A DNA stretch of 64,000 bases from Alistipes sp. (GCA_023667265.1 JAMPAJ010000001.1:266698-330697), one strand, 5' to 3'. Shown: positions 44,308 through 52,888, counted from the stretch's first letter. Notes: a model not told the origin generated them from the sequence alone. Translations and numbers: made by a program.

Positions 44308-44336
44308 TTGAAATTTCAGTAAAAAAGTGATATAAT
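44308..44336 (+). promoter_or_regulatory. Promoter of the DUF3877 gene
   Basis: TTGAAA at 44308-44313, 17 bases and TATAAT at 44331-44336. Confidence 0.85.
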
Positions 44337-44364
44337 GAAGGCAGCACACGAAAGGAGCATTTCT

Positions 44365-44901
44365 ATGGATTTTTCCAGACTTGAAAAAAATTTAACTGAT
44401 AACATAAAAGAAGCTCAGCTAAAGCTTGGCTTCGACAACCACCCCATGAGCCTGAATTATATGCAGACATCCCTGAATCATTTGCTGGGCAGTCCCTGCG
44501 GTCAGGCTGACCTTGACGAATTTTCCGATTTTGTGTCGGAGCGGCTCGGAAAGCTTTCCTACCGGAAAATCAAGGACGGCGTCTGCATCACCGTTCCGGA
44601 GAAGGGTACAGCCTATGTCAACAGCCTCGCCAAGGGATATGAATTTCTCACCGAGCTGGTGGCGAAGGTACGCTGCCACGGCATTTCTCTGGATGAGACA
44701 GTAGATATTTTCAGAAAATATTCCGATAATGTGGTAACTGAGGGCGGAAACGGCGAGGACTTCGACCTGCTTGTTTATTTTGCAGATCAAAGTCCCGATG
44801 AATACTTGTATTGTCTGACTGCCGAGCCATGTATGGGCGGCGGCTGCCACGTGATATACCACCGCTTTATCCGCGAGGATTATGAGGATATAGGGTTCTG
44901 A
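44365..44901 (+). CDS. DUF3877 family protein
   Basis: A 178-residue soluble protein. The start MDFSRLEKNLTDNIKEAQLK, the SLNHLLG block and C-terminal DEYLYCLTAEPCMGGGCHVIYHRF fit DUF3877, a family of Clostridia with no known role. The ATG at 44365 follows AAAGGAGC; an in-frame Met at 44335 lies in the -10 region. The end overlaps the convergent folC gene by 22 bases, so both 3' ends run antisense to each other. Confidence 0.82.
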   Translation: MDFSRLEKNLTDNIKEAQLKLGFDNHPMSLNYMQTSLNHLLGSPCGQADLDEFSDFVSERLGKLSYRKIKDGVCITVPEKGTAYVNSLAKGYEFLTELVAKVRCHGISLDETVDIFRKYSDNVVTEGGNGEDFDLLVYFADQSPDEYLYCLTAEPCMGGGCHVIYHRFIREDYEDIGF

Positions 44902-46190
44902 GCAGATAAATACGCCACAAGACATTCCGCAAATTCGCGGTACATATAGAGCGAGCCCAGCGCGATAAGCGGAAGTCCGTGCTTTTCGGCATATTCCGCT
45001 GCGCCTTTTACGGCGGTTTTCATATCCTCACACGGATATGCAGTGATTTTCCGACTGCTGAAAACCTTTGCAAGCGTATGACAGTCAAGTGAGCGCGGAT
45101 TATCCGGTTCAACGGTGAAGGCGGCGTCAATGAATTTCCCCAGCATTTCGGGATAAAGCTCATACTCCTTGTCCGCCATAACGCCGATGAGCAGAACTAT
45201 TTTTCCGTGGATGTACTTGTCCAGAGTCGCCGCAGCCTGACGGATCCCGTCGGGATTGTGCGCGCCGTCGTAAATGACAAGGGGCTCTTCGCACATTATC
45301 TCGAATCTGCCCTGCCATATGGCGGAGGAAAGTCCTGCTTTCACAGCTGAGTCCGGTATCTCCAGTCCTTCTGCCCGAAGAATTTCCACAGCGGTGAGCA
45401 CGTTTGCGCAATTGTACCGCTGATACGTACCGGAGAGCCGCATTTTCACCTCGCCAAAATTTGTATCAGTCAGATTCATTCCGTGTATATTTTCCTCAGT
45501 CACTGTGAGTCTGCCGTTATCAGTAACAATGAGCCGTGAGCCGCTGCTTTCGGCTCTTTCCTTTATAATTTCAAGGGCGGTCAGGTCGTTTCCGCCGAAA
45601 AGGACAGGTCTGCCGGACTTGATTATCCCGGCTTTGCAGGACGCGATCTCCGCCACTGTATCACCCAGAAACGACGTGTGATCCAGGGCGACGTTGGTTA
45701 TAACGGAGAGCAGGGGAGCAGCTATGACGTTAGTGGAGTCGGTGCTGCCGCCCATGCCGCATTCTACAAGCGCAATATCACATTTTTCACGGCAGAAAAG
45801 CTGAAACGCCGCCGCTGTGAGAACTTCAAATTCCGTGGGCTTATCGCTTTCGCACTCGCCCATAGCCTCGCAGACCGGAATGATCTCGCCCATGATCGCC
45901 GAAAATTTATCCGCTGACAGCTCTTTTCCGTTTATGCGGAAGCTGTCGGTAACTCCGGTCAGCCCGGGGGAGGAAAAGCTGCCCGTTTTATATCCGGAGG
46001 CGGTCAGGACTGCGGAAAGCATCGCCAGAAATGAGCCTTTTCCGTTTGTTCCGGCGATATGAATGGTTCTGACCTTGTTCTGAGGGTCGCCAAGCCGCCT
46101 GCAAAGCTCCGTGATACGTTCAAGTCCGAGCCGGCTGCCGCGGAGAGACGCGATTTTAAGATAATTGAGAATTTCGTCGTGATGAGCCAT
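44880..46190 (-). CDS. folC: Dihydrofolate synthase / folylpolyglutamate synthase
   Basis: A 436-residue Mur-ligase-family enzyme that adds glutamate to dihydropteroate and folates, trapping them in the cell. The ATP loop is IHIAGTNGKGSFLAML, with GSFSSPGL, VECGMGGSTDSTN and YDGAHNPDGIRQAA as family landmarks. It starts 1 base after the folT stop and is therefore under the same tetrahydrofolate riboswitch; import and retention of folate are controlled together. Confidence 0.94.
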   Translation of the reverse strand: MAHHDEILNYLKIASLRGSRLGLERITELCRRLGDPQNKVRTIHIAGTNGKGSFLAMLSAVLTASGYKTGSFSSPGLTGVTDSFRINGKELSADKFSAIMGEIIPVCEAMGECESDKPTEFEVLTAAAFQLFCREKCDIALVECGMGGSTDSTNVIAAPLLSVITNVALDHTSFLGDTVAEIASCKAGIIKSGRPVLFGGNDLTALEIIKERAESSGSRLIVTDNGRLTVTEENIHGMNLTDTNFGEVKMRLSGTYQRYNCANVLTAVEILRAEGLEIPDSAVKAGLSSAIWQGRFEIMCEEPLVIYDGAHNPDGIRQAAATLDKYIHGKIVLLIGVMADKEYELYPEMLGKFIDAAFTVEPDNPRSLDCHTLAKVFSSRKITAYPCEDMKTAVKGAAEYAEKHGLPLIALGSLYMYREFAECLVAYLSAQNPISS

Positions 46191-46191
46191 T

Positions 46192-46767
46192 TTACGTCCT
46201 TCCTCTGCTTCTCTTCAGCTTGTCAAGCTGAGCTGCAAACGCCTTGTTGGAGATAAGCATATATATCGCTGTCACCTCGATAACACCGATGGCGATGTAC
46301 GTTGGTATCCGCCATGCAAGAATTTTGAACGGCGTTCCGTAGTAAAGCCGGAGACCTATGGATTTGATTATCATAGAACCGAGAATGTGCGAAGAATAGA
46401 CCGATGCGATAACAGAAACGATGTCGGGAGCTTTTTTCAGCAGGGCTGCAAGAAGTCCGGATGAAAAGCCGATGGTAAATGCGCCGAGGGTAATGAAGGG
46501 ATTGATGGCATATCCTTTAAGGAGACAGCCTATAAGGTCGGCGGCTGCTCCGACTGCTCCGCCCACGAAAGGGCCGAAGAAAATTCCGGACATGATCACC
46601 GGAGTATTTTCCAGGCTTATGCGGATATTGTCGCCGATAGGTATCTGCATATACTTTCCGAGAACGATGCTCAGGGCTATGAAAAGTCCCGAAACTATCA
46701 TAACGCGGAGATTGCCGAAAAGTCGTATGCTTCCGGTAAGCTTGTTTTTTGCTGTGCTTGTTGTCAT
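46192..46767 (-). CDS. folT: Folate ECF transporter S component
   Basis: A 191-residue membrane protein with six hydrophobic segments that binds folate and works with the shared EcfAA'T module (not in the window). VSGLFIALSIVLGKYMQIP, NTPVIMSGIFFGPFVGG and GCLLKGYAINPFITLGA fit the FolT family. AAAGGAGG before the ATG lies inside the switching hairpin of the THF riboswitch. Followed at once by folC. Confidence 0.92.
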   Translation of the reverse strand: MTTSTAKNKLTGSIRLFGNLRVMIVSGLFIALSIVLGKYMQIPIGDNIRISLENTPVIMSGIFFGPFVGGAVGAAADLIGCLLKGYAINPFITLGAFTIGFSSGLLAALLKKAPDIVSVIASVYSSHILGSMIIKSIGLRLYYGTPFKILAWRIPTYIAIGVIEVTAIYMLISNKAFAAQLDKLKRSRGRT

Positions 46768-46829
46768 AAAAAAACCTCCTTTTCCACATCATAGGACAAG
46801 AAGGTTCTAAAAGCCTGGTTATGTCATAT

Positions 46830-46936
46830 GAAGCGGGATGCAAAATGTGAACCGCAAGGCAAATGTACATCAGCCTTTTCGTCCCGGTGACAACTCCCCG
46901 TTCACCAGGCACTTCACGAACACATTTTTACTCTTC
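46830..46936 (-). ncRNA. Tetrahydrofolate (THF-I) riboswitch
   Basis: Minus strand blocks GGTGAACGGGGAGTTGTCACC, GGACGAAAAGG and TTGCATCCCGC align with the conserved GUGUGAAUGGGAUGUCGUCACAC, ACGAAGCG and UUGCAUCCGC blocks of the Clostridia THF aptamer in the same order. AAAATGTG near the 5' end pairs with CACATTTT near the 3' end, and GAAG with CTTC closes the structure. Downstream, AACCTTCTT can pair with the ribosome binding region AAGGAGGTT, followed by seven T, so folate binding can shut off folT translation or transcription. Confidence 0.9.
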
Positions 46937-46962
46937 AACGCAGGATCTCTCCTGCATGACCC

Positions 46963-46991
46963 ATTATACAACCTTTAGGTCGTATTGTCAA
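46963..46991 (-). promoter_or_regulatory. Consensus promoter of the folT-folC operon
   Basis: Minus strand TTGACA (46986-46991), 17 bases, TATAAT (46963-46968), just upstream of the THF aptamer. Confidence 0.95.
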
Positions 46992-47238
46992 GCGCATTGA
47001 CAATGTTTGTGGCTTATCAACAGTTTCAACGGAGCTTTCAACAAATTTTTGTTGATTTCAGGGAAATATTTCCGCCGTATTTTAGGACTTTTAAGCTTTA
47101 ACCTGATGTTGTGAACTATTACCATTATTGAATATACAGATTTGTTATATATTACGAAGTTTTTTTGAAAAATAATTTAAATCTTTTCTTTTCCGGCATT
47201 GTATGTTATAATTATAATGATATTCTGGAGGTGAGATA
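46992..47238. other. Divergent intergenic region
   Basis: AT-rich stretch between the folate promoter and the HAD gene. It contains a probable -10 box TATAAT at 47211-47216 for the rightward gene, with a poor -35. TTATCAACA at 47012 resembles a DnaA box but is single. No gene is seen. Confidence 0.4.
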
Positions 47239-48075
47239 TTGGGAAAAACTCTGTTTATTTCCGACCTTGACGGTACGCTGCTCAACAGCGGTGCGGAGCT
47301 GTCGGAGTTTACTGTTGAGACGATCAACAGGCTTACGGCGAAGGGTATGTATTTTACATATGCTACGGCAAGGACGGTATACACGGCTTTTCCAAAGACG
47401 GAAAGGCTGAATATAAGCGTGCCCTGCATACTCAACAACGGTTCAAGCATTTACGACAGCCGGGAGAAAAAATTCGTCAGAAAAGCGTTTATTTCCCGGG
47501 GAACGGCTGCCCGGCTCATCGGGGCGTTCCGGAAAAATGACGTTGGCTGTATGATGCTGAAATTCAGCGGCGACACGCTGCTTCAATGCGTTGACGGCTA
47601 TATCAACACCCCGGGAATGCTCGCCTATATCGCCGAAAGAAGGGCGGGTAAAACAAAGCGGTTTATTGAGTGTGACGACATAAGCCGGGAAAACGACGGA
47701 ACTGCCGTCTATATCACCGCAAACGGCGCTTATGAAAAAATGCTTCCGGTCTATCAGGCTGTAAAGGAGATACCCGGTGCGGACTGCGCATTTTACAAGG
47801 ACAGCTATACCGACTACTGGTATCTGGAGACGTTTTCCTCGGAGGCTTCAAAGGCGAACGGCGTGAAATTTCTCCGGGAGCGGTACGGCTTTGACCGTGT
47901 CGTCGCATTTGGAGATAATCTTAACGACCTGAGTATGTTCTCTCAGGCGGATGTTAAAGTAGCCGTGGAAAATGCGGTCGGGGAGCTTCGTCTTGCCGCC
48001 GATCACATTACCGACACAAACGATAATGACGGCGTTGCAAAATTTTTGAATGAACAGGCTGATAAATTTATTTAA
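47239..48075 (+). CDS. HAD-superfamily phosphatase, Cof type
   Basis: A 278-residue sugar-phosphate or nucleotide phosphatase. The nucleophile motif is FISDLDGTLLNS, motif II is YATARTVYTAF, and motif IV is VVAFGDNLNDLSMF, with a Cof-type cap (about 85-190). Substrate unknown; relatives act on FMN, PLP precursors and hexose phosphates. The start is a TTG at 47239, supported by GGAGGTGAGATAT directly upstream. It may be the first gene of the iorA-iorB transcript, which begins 22 bases on. Confidence 0.9.
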   Translation: MGKTLFISDLDGTLLNSGAELSEFTVETINRLTAKGMYFTYATARTVYTAFPKTERLNISVPCILNNGSSIYDSREKKFVRKAFISRGTAARLIGAFRKNDVGCMMLKFSGDTLLQCVDGYINTPGMLAYIAERRAGKTKRFIECDDISRENDGTAVYITANGAYEKMLPVYQAVKEIPGADCAFYKDSYTDYWYLETFSSEASKANGVKFLRERYGFDRVVAFGDNLNDLSMFSQADVKVAVENAVGELRLAADHITDTNDNDGVAKFLNEQADKFI

Positions 48076-48096
48076 CATAAAAGGGGAAAAATTTCA

Positions 48097-49830
48097 ATGA
48101 AAAAATTGATGTTAGGAAATGCGGCTTTTGCCAGAGGTCTTTATGAGGCAGGCTGCAAAATAGTATCGAGCTATCCCGGCACACCCTCTACCGAGATAAC
48201 TGAGGAAGCCGCAAAATTCGAGGAAATATATGCCGAGTGGGCTCCTAATGAAAAGGTTGCAATGGAAACGGCTCTCGGAGCTTCCATAGCAGGCGCAAGA
48301 AGCTTCTGCGGAATGAAGCACGTCGGACTGAACGTTGCGGCAGATCCGCTGTATACTGCGTCCTACACCGGAGTAAATGCAGGCATGGTCATCGCAGTTG
48401 CCGACGATCAGGGTATGCACTCCTCACAGAACGAGCAGGACAGCCGTCATCACGCTATCGCGTCTAAAGTACCTATGATAGAGCCGTCGGATTCCGGAGA
48501 ATGTAAGGAGTTCGTAAAGCTTGCTTTCGAGCTTTCGGAGCAGTTCGACACGCCGTTTATCGTGAGAATGTCAACACGCGTCGCACATTCTCAGAGTATC
48601 GTTGATACCAATGAGCGGCAGGAGCTTGAATTAAAGGAATATGCGAAAGATCCACAGAAATATGTTATGATGCCGGCATTTGCAAAGACTCGTCATGTCC
48701 TTGTCGAGGAGCGCACACAGAGGCTTGTCGAATATGCGGAAACATCGCCTCTTAACCGCGTGGAAATCTCGGAAAATGCCGAGCTTGGTGTTATCACCAA
48801 CGGCGCGGCTTATCAGTATGTGAAAGAGGCTCTCGGAGACAGAGCTTCCGTGCTGAAGCTTGGCATGGTGAATCCTATGCCTGTACAGCTTATCAAGGAT
48901 TTTGCCGCTGAATACAGCCGTATTGTCGTAGTCGAGGAGCTTGACGGCATTATCGAGGAGCACTGCCGCAATATCGGCGTGAATAACGTTGAGGGCAAGA
49001 ATATTTTCGGATATATCGGCGAGATAAACCAGGCTGTTATCGCCGAAAAGCTCCTGGGCGAAAAGAAGGAGTTCACGGATATCGGGGAGAATGTTCCCGG
49101 ACGTCCTCCCGTTATGTGCGCAGGCTGCCCTCACCGCGGACTTTTCTACTGTCTGAAAAAGCTCGGGATCACAGTCTCAGGCGACATCGGCTGCTATACT
49201 CTTGGCGCGGCACAGCCCCTTGCGGCGATCGACACAACGATCTGCATGGGAGCTTCGATCAGCGCGCTTCACGGCTTCAATAAGGCTCGCGGCGCCGAGT
49301 CCGAGCACAAGACAGTCGCTGTTATCGGCGATTCCACGTTCATGCACAGCGGTATGACGGGTCTTGTAAATATCGCCTACAACAACTCAAATTCCACAGT
49401 CATTATCCTGGATAACTCCATTACAGGCATGACAGGTCACCAGCAGAATCCCACTACGGGAAAAAATCTCAAGGGCGACCCTGCTGCGGCTGTTGACCTG
49501 GAGAAGCTTTGCCATGCTATCGGAATCAACCGTGTACGCGTTGTTGACCCGTATCACCTGGCTGAAACGGAGGCTGCGATCAAGGAGGAGCTTGCGGCAG
49601 ATGAGGCAAGCGTTATCATCTCACGCCGTCCCTGCGCGCTTCTGAAATATGTTAAGCATAATGCTCCGTTCAAGGTAGACGCCGAAAAGTGCATAGGCTG
49701 TAAAATGTGTATGAGACTGGGCTGCCCGGCTATCTCGATAAGAGACGGAAAGGCTGTTATCGACCATACACAGTGCGTAGGCTGCGGAATCTGTAAGGAA
49801 CAGTGCAGACCCGGCGCTATAGAGGGGTGA
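48097..49830 (+). CDS. iorA: Indolepyruvate:ferredoxin oxidoreductase alpha subunit
   Basis: A 577-residue TPP and iron-sulfur enzyme subunit. Together with IorB it converts aryl pyruvates (from Trp, Phe, Tyr) and CoA to aryl-acetyl-CoA, reducing ferredoxin; the reaction can also run backward for amino acid synthesis. SSYPGTPSTEI marks the pyrimidine-binding domain, GDIGCYTLGA and GDSTFMHSGM the TPP site, and two [4Fe-4S] motifs (CIGCKMCMRLGCP and CVGCGICKEQC) close the C-terminus. AAAGGGG precedes the ATG. Confidence 0.96.
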   Translation: MKKLMLGNAAFARGLYEAGCKIVSSYPGTPSTEITEEAAKFEEIYAEWAPNEKVAMETALGASIAGARSFCGMKHVGLNVAADPLYTASYTGVNAGMVIAVADDQGMHSSQNEQDSRHHAIASKVPMIEPSDSGECKEFVKLAFELSEQFDTPFIVRMSTRVAHSQSIVDTNERQELELKEYAKDPQKYVMMPAFAKTRHVLVEERTQRLVEYAETSPLNRVEISENAELGVITNGAAYQYVKEALGDRASVLKLGMVNPMPVQLIKDFAAEYSRIVVVEELDGIIEEHCRNIGVNNVEGKNIFGYIGEINQAVIAEKLLGEKKEFTDIGENVPGRPPVMCAGCPHRGLFYCLKKLGITVSGDIGCYTLGAAQPLAAIDTTICMGASISALHGFNKARGAESEHKTVAVIGDSTFMHSGMTGLVNIAYNNSNSTVIILDNSITGMTGHQQNPTTGKNLKGDPAAAVDLEKLCHAIGINRVRVVDPYHLAETEAAIKEELAADEASVIISRRPCALLKYVKHNAPFKVDAEKCIGCKMCMRLGCPAISIRDGKAVIDHTQCVGCGICKEQCRPGAIEG

Positions 49831-49835
49831 CTGCA

Positions 49836-50222
49836 ATGAATAATGAAATATACGACGCTTTCTCCCAGTGGCTCGACAATATTCTGGAAAGCAGCGAAAT
49901 GCCGGCGGAAACAAAGGCTTACTGCTTCAATCTCTATGAGGAATCTGTGGAGGACTGCGTGTACGGCGTTCAGCTTATTGCGGCTGATGAATTTGACGAG
50001 GAGGACGGCGACTGGGCTTGCTCAGAGGTCTGGTCCTCTGAGGAGGATATATTCTGCGTGGAGCTTTCCGACGAAAGGGAAAAGGACTGGAAGGCTGCCG
50101 AGTCTCTCATAAGGGCTTGGGCAGGGGAGTACCTGAACAGCGGAAAATACGGCGGTATCCTCCGTGAAAAGCCTGTTGGGATAGGCTTTGTTGACGGAGA
50201 GCTGTCTCTCATAAAAAAATAA
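49836..50222 (+). CDS. Acidic protein of unknown function between iorA and iorB
   Basis: A 128-residue very acidic, Trp-containing soluble protein. NNEIYDAFSQWLDNIL opens it; DEFDEEDGDWACSEVW and SSEEDIFCVELSDE lie in the middle. It resembles immunity-type or SMI1-like small proteins only in composition; I do not recognise a family. The ATG at 49836 follows GAGGGGTGA and lies 5 bases after iorA; iorB starts 15 bases after it. Its place inside a conserved two-subunit operon suggests a role in assembly or regulation of the oxidoreductase, or a recent insertion. Confidence 0.75.
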   Translation: MNNEIYDAFSQWLDNILESSEMPAETKAYCFNLYEESVEDCVYGVQLIAADEFDEEDGDWACSEVWSSEEDIFCVELSDEREKDWKAAESLIRAWAGEYLNSGKYGGILREKPVGIGFVDGELSLIKK

Positions 50223-50237
50223 ACTAAGGGTGATAAT

Positions 50238-50816
50238 ATGGAAACTAAATCAATTATGATAGTCGGCGTAGGCGGACAGGGTTCACTTCTCGCCTCAAGA
50301 CTTCTTGGAAACGTACTTCTCGCTCAGGGCTTTGACGTAAAGGTCAGCGAGGTACACGGCATGAGCCAGCGCGGAGGCTCTGTCGTTACATATGTAAAAT
50401 ACGGCGGCAAGGTCTACTCTCCGGTCATCGAAAAGGGCGAGGCTGACGCTGTCATTTCCTTTGAGATACTCGAGGCTGCGCGCTGCCTGCCCTATCTGAA
50501 AAAGGGCGGAAAGCTTATAACCTCAACTCAGCAGATCGACCCTATGCCTGTTATTACAGGCGCGGCTCAGTATCCGGAAGATCTCACGGATAAGCTGAAA
50601 AAAGCCGGTGCATATCTGATCGCCGTTGACGCCCTCTCTCTTGCGGAGCAGGCGGGCACGGCAAAGGCTTCAAATGTAGTGCTCATGGGCGTTCTTTCGG
50701 CACAGATGAATTTCCCGGAGGAGCTCTGGCAGAATGCTCTGGAGCAGTGCGTTCCGGCTAAGTTTCTGGAGCTTAATAAAAAGGCTTTCGAGCTGGGAAG
50801 AAATGCAAGAAATTAA
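50238..50816 (+). CDS. iorB: Indolepyruvate:ferredoxin oxidoreductase beta subunit
   Basis: A 192-residue gamma-domain subunit that completes IorA. The opening IMIVGVGGQGSLLASRLLGN has the G-x-G-G-Q-G motif, followed by VSEVHGMSQRGGSVVTYVKYG, both invariant in the family. Length is as expected. AAGGGTGATA precedes the ATG. Confidence 0.95.
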   Translation: METKSIMIVGVGGQGSLLASRLLGNVLLAQGFDVKVSEVHGMSQRGGSVVTYVKYGGKVYSPVIEKGEADAVISFEILEAARCLPYLKKGGKLITSTQQIDPMPVITGAAQYPEDLTDKLKKAGAYLIAVDALSLAEQAGTAKASNVVLMGVLSAQMNFPEELWQNALEQCVPAKFLELNKKAFELGRNARN

Positions 50817-50820
50817 CACG

Positions 50821-51423
50821 ATGAAAAGGCTGATAACAGTGTTCGCGCTGATCATGACCATGGCGGTGGGCTGCGGAGAAAAGGCTGAATCTGCACTTCT
50901 GACAATGGAGGCGCTTACGGAGCTTAACGGCGGTATCGCACCGGAGATCTCGTATCACAATGACGGAAGCATACGTGAAATATCCGGAAAAACGGCGATA
51001 AGTCCGGTTACAGATGAAAAATCGGCATACGACGCCATATATGGGATCTCGGGCATTTTAGGAATCGACGACCCGGAAAATGAGCTTGTCTTTGAAAAAG
51101 TAAGCGAGGGACGTGTGTCGAAAAAGTATGTCTTTGCCCAGTATTACAAGGGGATCCCGGTCATGGACGGTTCGGTGTCCATTATGGCTGAAAACGGCAC
51201 CGGATATGCGGAGAGCATTTTCAGCTCTTATGTGGATGTTGGAAATGTGATAACCGAGCCTGCTGTGACGAAGGAAGAGGCTGTCAGGACGGTTGCCGAA
51301 AGCTCTGGGAATGCTGTAGACGGCGAGCCGGAGCTGGTCATCAGGGAGGACAGGCTTTTCTGGAGCGTTACTATGCTTACAGAACCGCCGGAGCAAGTGT
51401 TTGTAAACGCGGCTGTTAAATAA
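50821..51423 (+). CDS. Lipoprotein with thermolysin-propeptide/PepSY-like domain
   Basis: A 200-residue protein with a signal peptide and lipobox (MAVGCGEK, Cys at about residue 18). The rest looks like the FTP/PepSY propeptide of thermolysin-type peptidases: YVFAQYYKGIPVMDGSVSIM and PAVTKEEAVRTVAES. No peptidase domain follows, so it is a stand-alone propeptide-like protein, possibly a peptidase inhibitor. It starts 4 bases after iorB with a weak ribosome binding site, suggesting re-initiation. Whether it shares a function with the aryl-pyruvate genes is unclear. Confidence 0.72.
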   Translation: MKRLITVFALIMTMAVGCGEKAESALLTMEALTELNGGIAPEISYHNDGSIREISGKTAISPVTDEKSAYDAIYGISGILGIDDPENELVFEKVSEGRVSKKYVFAQYYKGIPVMDGSVSIMAENGTGYAESIFSSYVDVGNVITEPAVTKEEAVRTVAESSGNAVDGEPELVIREDRLFWSVTMLTEPPEQVFVNAAVK

Positions 51424-51426
51424 TTC

Positions 51427-51531
51427 AGAACCTATGTTCGTAGGGGAAATGTGCGGCATCTCACGAAGTCGTGGGGGTGCCGTAAAAATATATCAAGGCA
51501 GTATCGCACGAAGATTGTTCGGTATTGCCTT
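51427..51531. repeat. Solo family A end followed by a family B hairpin
   Basis: 51427 starts AGAACCTATGTTCGTAGG, a degenerate left end of family A without its partner. A hairpin GGCATCTCACGA/TCGTGGGGGTGCC follows, then a family B hairpin AAGGCAGTATCG/CGGTATTGCCTT at 51495-51531. It lies in the leader just before paaK. Confidence 0.65.
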
Positions 51532-51549
51532 AAGTCAAAGGAGGAAATC

Positions 51550-52845
51550 ATGGCAAACTATTGGAATCAGGAAATCGAGTGTATGTCCCGGGAGAATATG
51601 AAAAAGCTCCAGGACGAGCGGCTCGCGGCACAGGTCAAGCACGTTTACGAAAATGTGAAGTACTACCGTGATCTTATGGACGAAAAGGGCGTAAAACCAG
51701 AGGATATCAAGGGAACGGACGATCTCTGCAAGCTGCCCTTTCTTTCGAAGGCTGATCTTCGCGACGCTTATCCCTACGGTCTGCTGGCAAAGCCTCTGGG
51801 AGACTGCGTGCGTATCCAGTCCACCAGCGGAACGACAGGAAAGCGCGTTGTTGCATTTTACACACAGAACGACATCGACCTTTGGGAGTACTGCTGCGCC
51901 CGTGCTATCGTGGCTGCCGGCGGAACTAACGAGGATGTCTGCCAGGTGTGCTACGGCTACGGTCTTTTCACCGGCGGCCCTGGACTTAACGGCGGTTCGC
52001 ACAAGGTCGGCTGTCTTACACTGCCGATGTCCAGCGGAAATACCGAGCGTCAGATCTCGTTTATGCGCGATCTTGGTTCGACCATTCTTTGCTGTACGCC
52101 ATCCTATGCCGCGTATATCGGCGAAACGCTCCATGATATGGGCTATACTGCCGACGATATAAAGCTGAAAGCAGGCATTTTCGGAGCTGAGCCCTGGACG
52201 GAGGAGATGCGCCGTTCGATCGAGGGATCTCTGGGAATAAAGGCTTATGATATCTATGGTCTTACGGAGACAAGCGGTCCCGGAGTTTCCTTTGAGTGCT
52301 CGGAGCAGACCGGTATGCACATCAACGAGGATCATTTTATACCCGAGATAATTGACCCTGAAACAGGTGAGGTGCTTCCCGAGGGCGAGGTCGGCGAGCT
52401 GGTTTTCACCAGCATTACAAAAGAGGCGTTTCCGCTGCTGCGCTACAGAACCCGGGATCTCTGCGTTCTTAGCCGGAAAAAGTGTTCATGCGGCAGAACC
52501 CTCATTAAAATGAGCAAGCCCATGGGCAGAAGCGACGATATGCTCATCATCCGTGGAGTAAACGTTTTCCCGAGCCAGATCGAGACAGTCCTCATCGAGA
52601 AGGGCTACACGCCGAACTATCTTATCGAGGTCGACCGTGTGAACAATTCCGATACTCTCGATATAAGCGTCGAGAAAAATCCGGCTATTGAGGAAGAGCT
52701 CCCGGCTCAGGAAAAGGCTCTGGCTGCTGCTATGAAAACAATGCTCGGAATAAATCCGAAGATACATCTGGTTGAGCCGAAGTCCATCACACGAAGCGAG
52801 GGCAAGGCTGTCCGTGTAATTGACAGACGTAAGCTGCATGATTAA
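51550..52845 (+). CDS. paaK: Phenylacetate-CoA ligase
   Basis: A 431-residue adenylate-forming enzyme that joins CoA to phenylacetate and related aryl acids. QSTSGTTGKRVVAFYT is the AMP-binding loop, YGLTETSGPGVSFEC the second motif, and RTRDLCVLSRKKCSCG contains the conserved Arg/Asp and Cys residues; RSDDMLIIRGVNVFP leads into the C-terminal domain. With iorAB it links aryl-acetates and aryl-pyruvates, allowing synthesis of aromatic amino acids from aryl acids or their fermentation with ATP yield. AAAGGAGG before the ATG at 51550 decides the start. Confidence 0.95.
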   Translation: MANYWNQEIECMSRENMKKLQDERLAAQVKHVYENVKYYRDLMDEKGVKPEDIKGTDDLCKLPFLSKADLRDAYPYGLLAKPLGDCVRIQSTSGTTGKRVVAFYTQNDIDLWEYCCARAIVAAGGTNEDVCQVCYGYGLFTGGPGLNGGSHKVGCLTLPMSSGNTERQISFMRDLGSTILCCTPSYAAYIGETLHDMGYTADDIKLKAGIFGAEPWTEEMRRSIEGSLGIKAYDIYGLTETSGPGVSFECSEQTGMHINEDHFIPEIIDPETGEVLPEGEVGELVFTSITKEAFPLLRYRTRDLCVLSRKKCSCGRTLIKMSKPMGRSDDMLIIRGVNVFPSQIETVLIEKGYTPNYLIEVDRVNNSDTLDISVEKNPAIEEELPAQEKALAAAMKTMLGINPKIHLVEPKSITRSEGKAVRVIDRRKLHD

Positions 52846-52857
52846 AAAAGATTATTT

Positions 52858-52888
52858 GCCGGGGCAGGAATTTCCATGCCCCGGGCGT
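52858..52888 (+). terminator. Probable terminator after paaK
   Basis: Hairpin GCCGGGGCA/TGCCCCGGGC with a short loop, followed by GTTTGTT rather than a pure T-run. Confidence 0.6.

Noticed and set aside
47005-47060. DnaA-box-like TTATCAACA near several TTGTTGA motifs, possible origin
   Set aside because: Only one degenerate box, no cluster and no dnaA or dnaN nearby.
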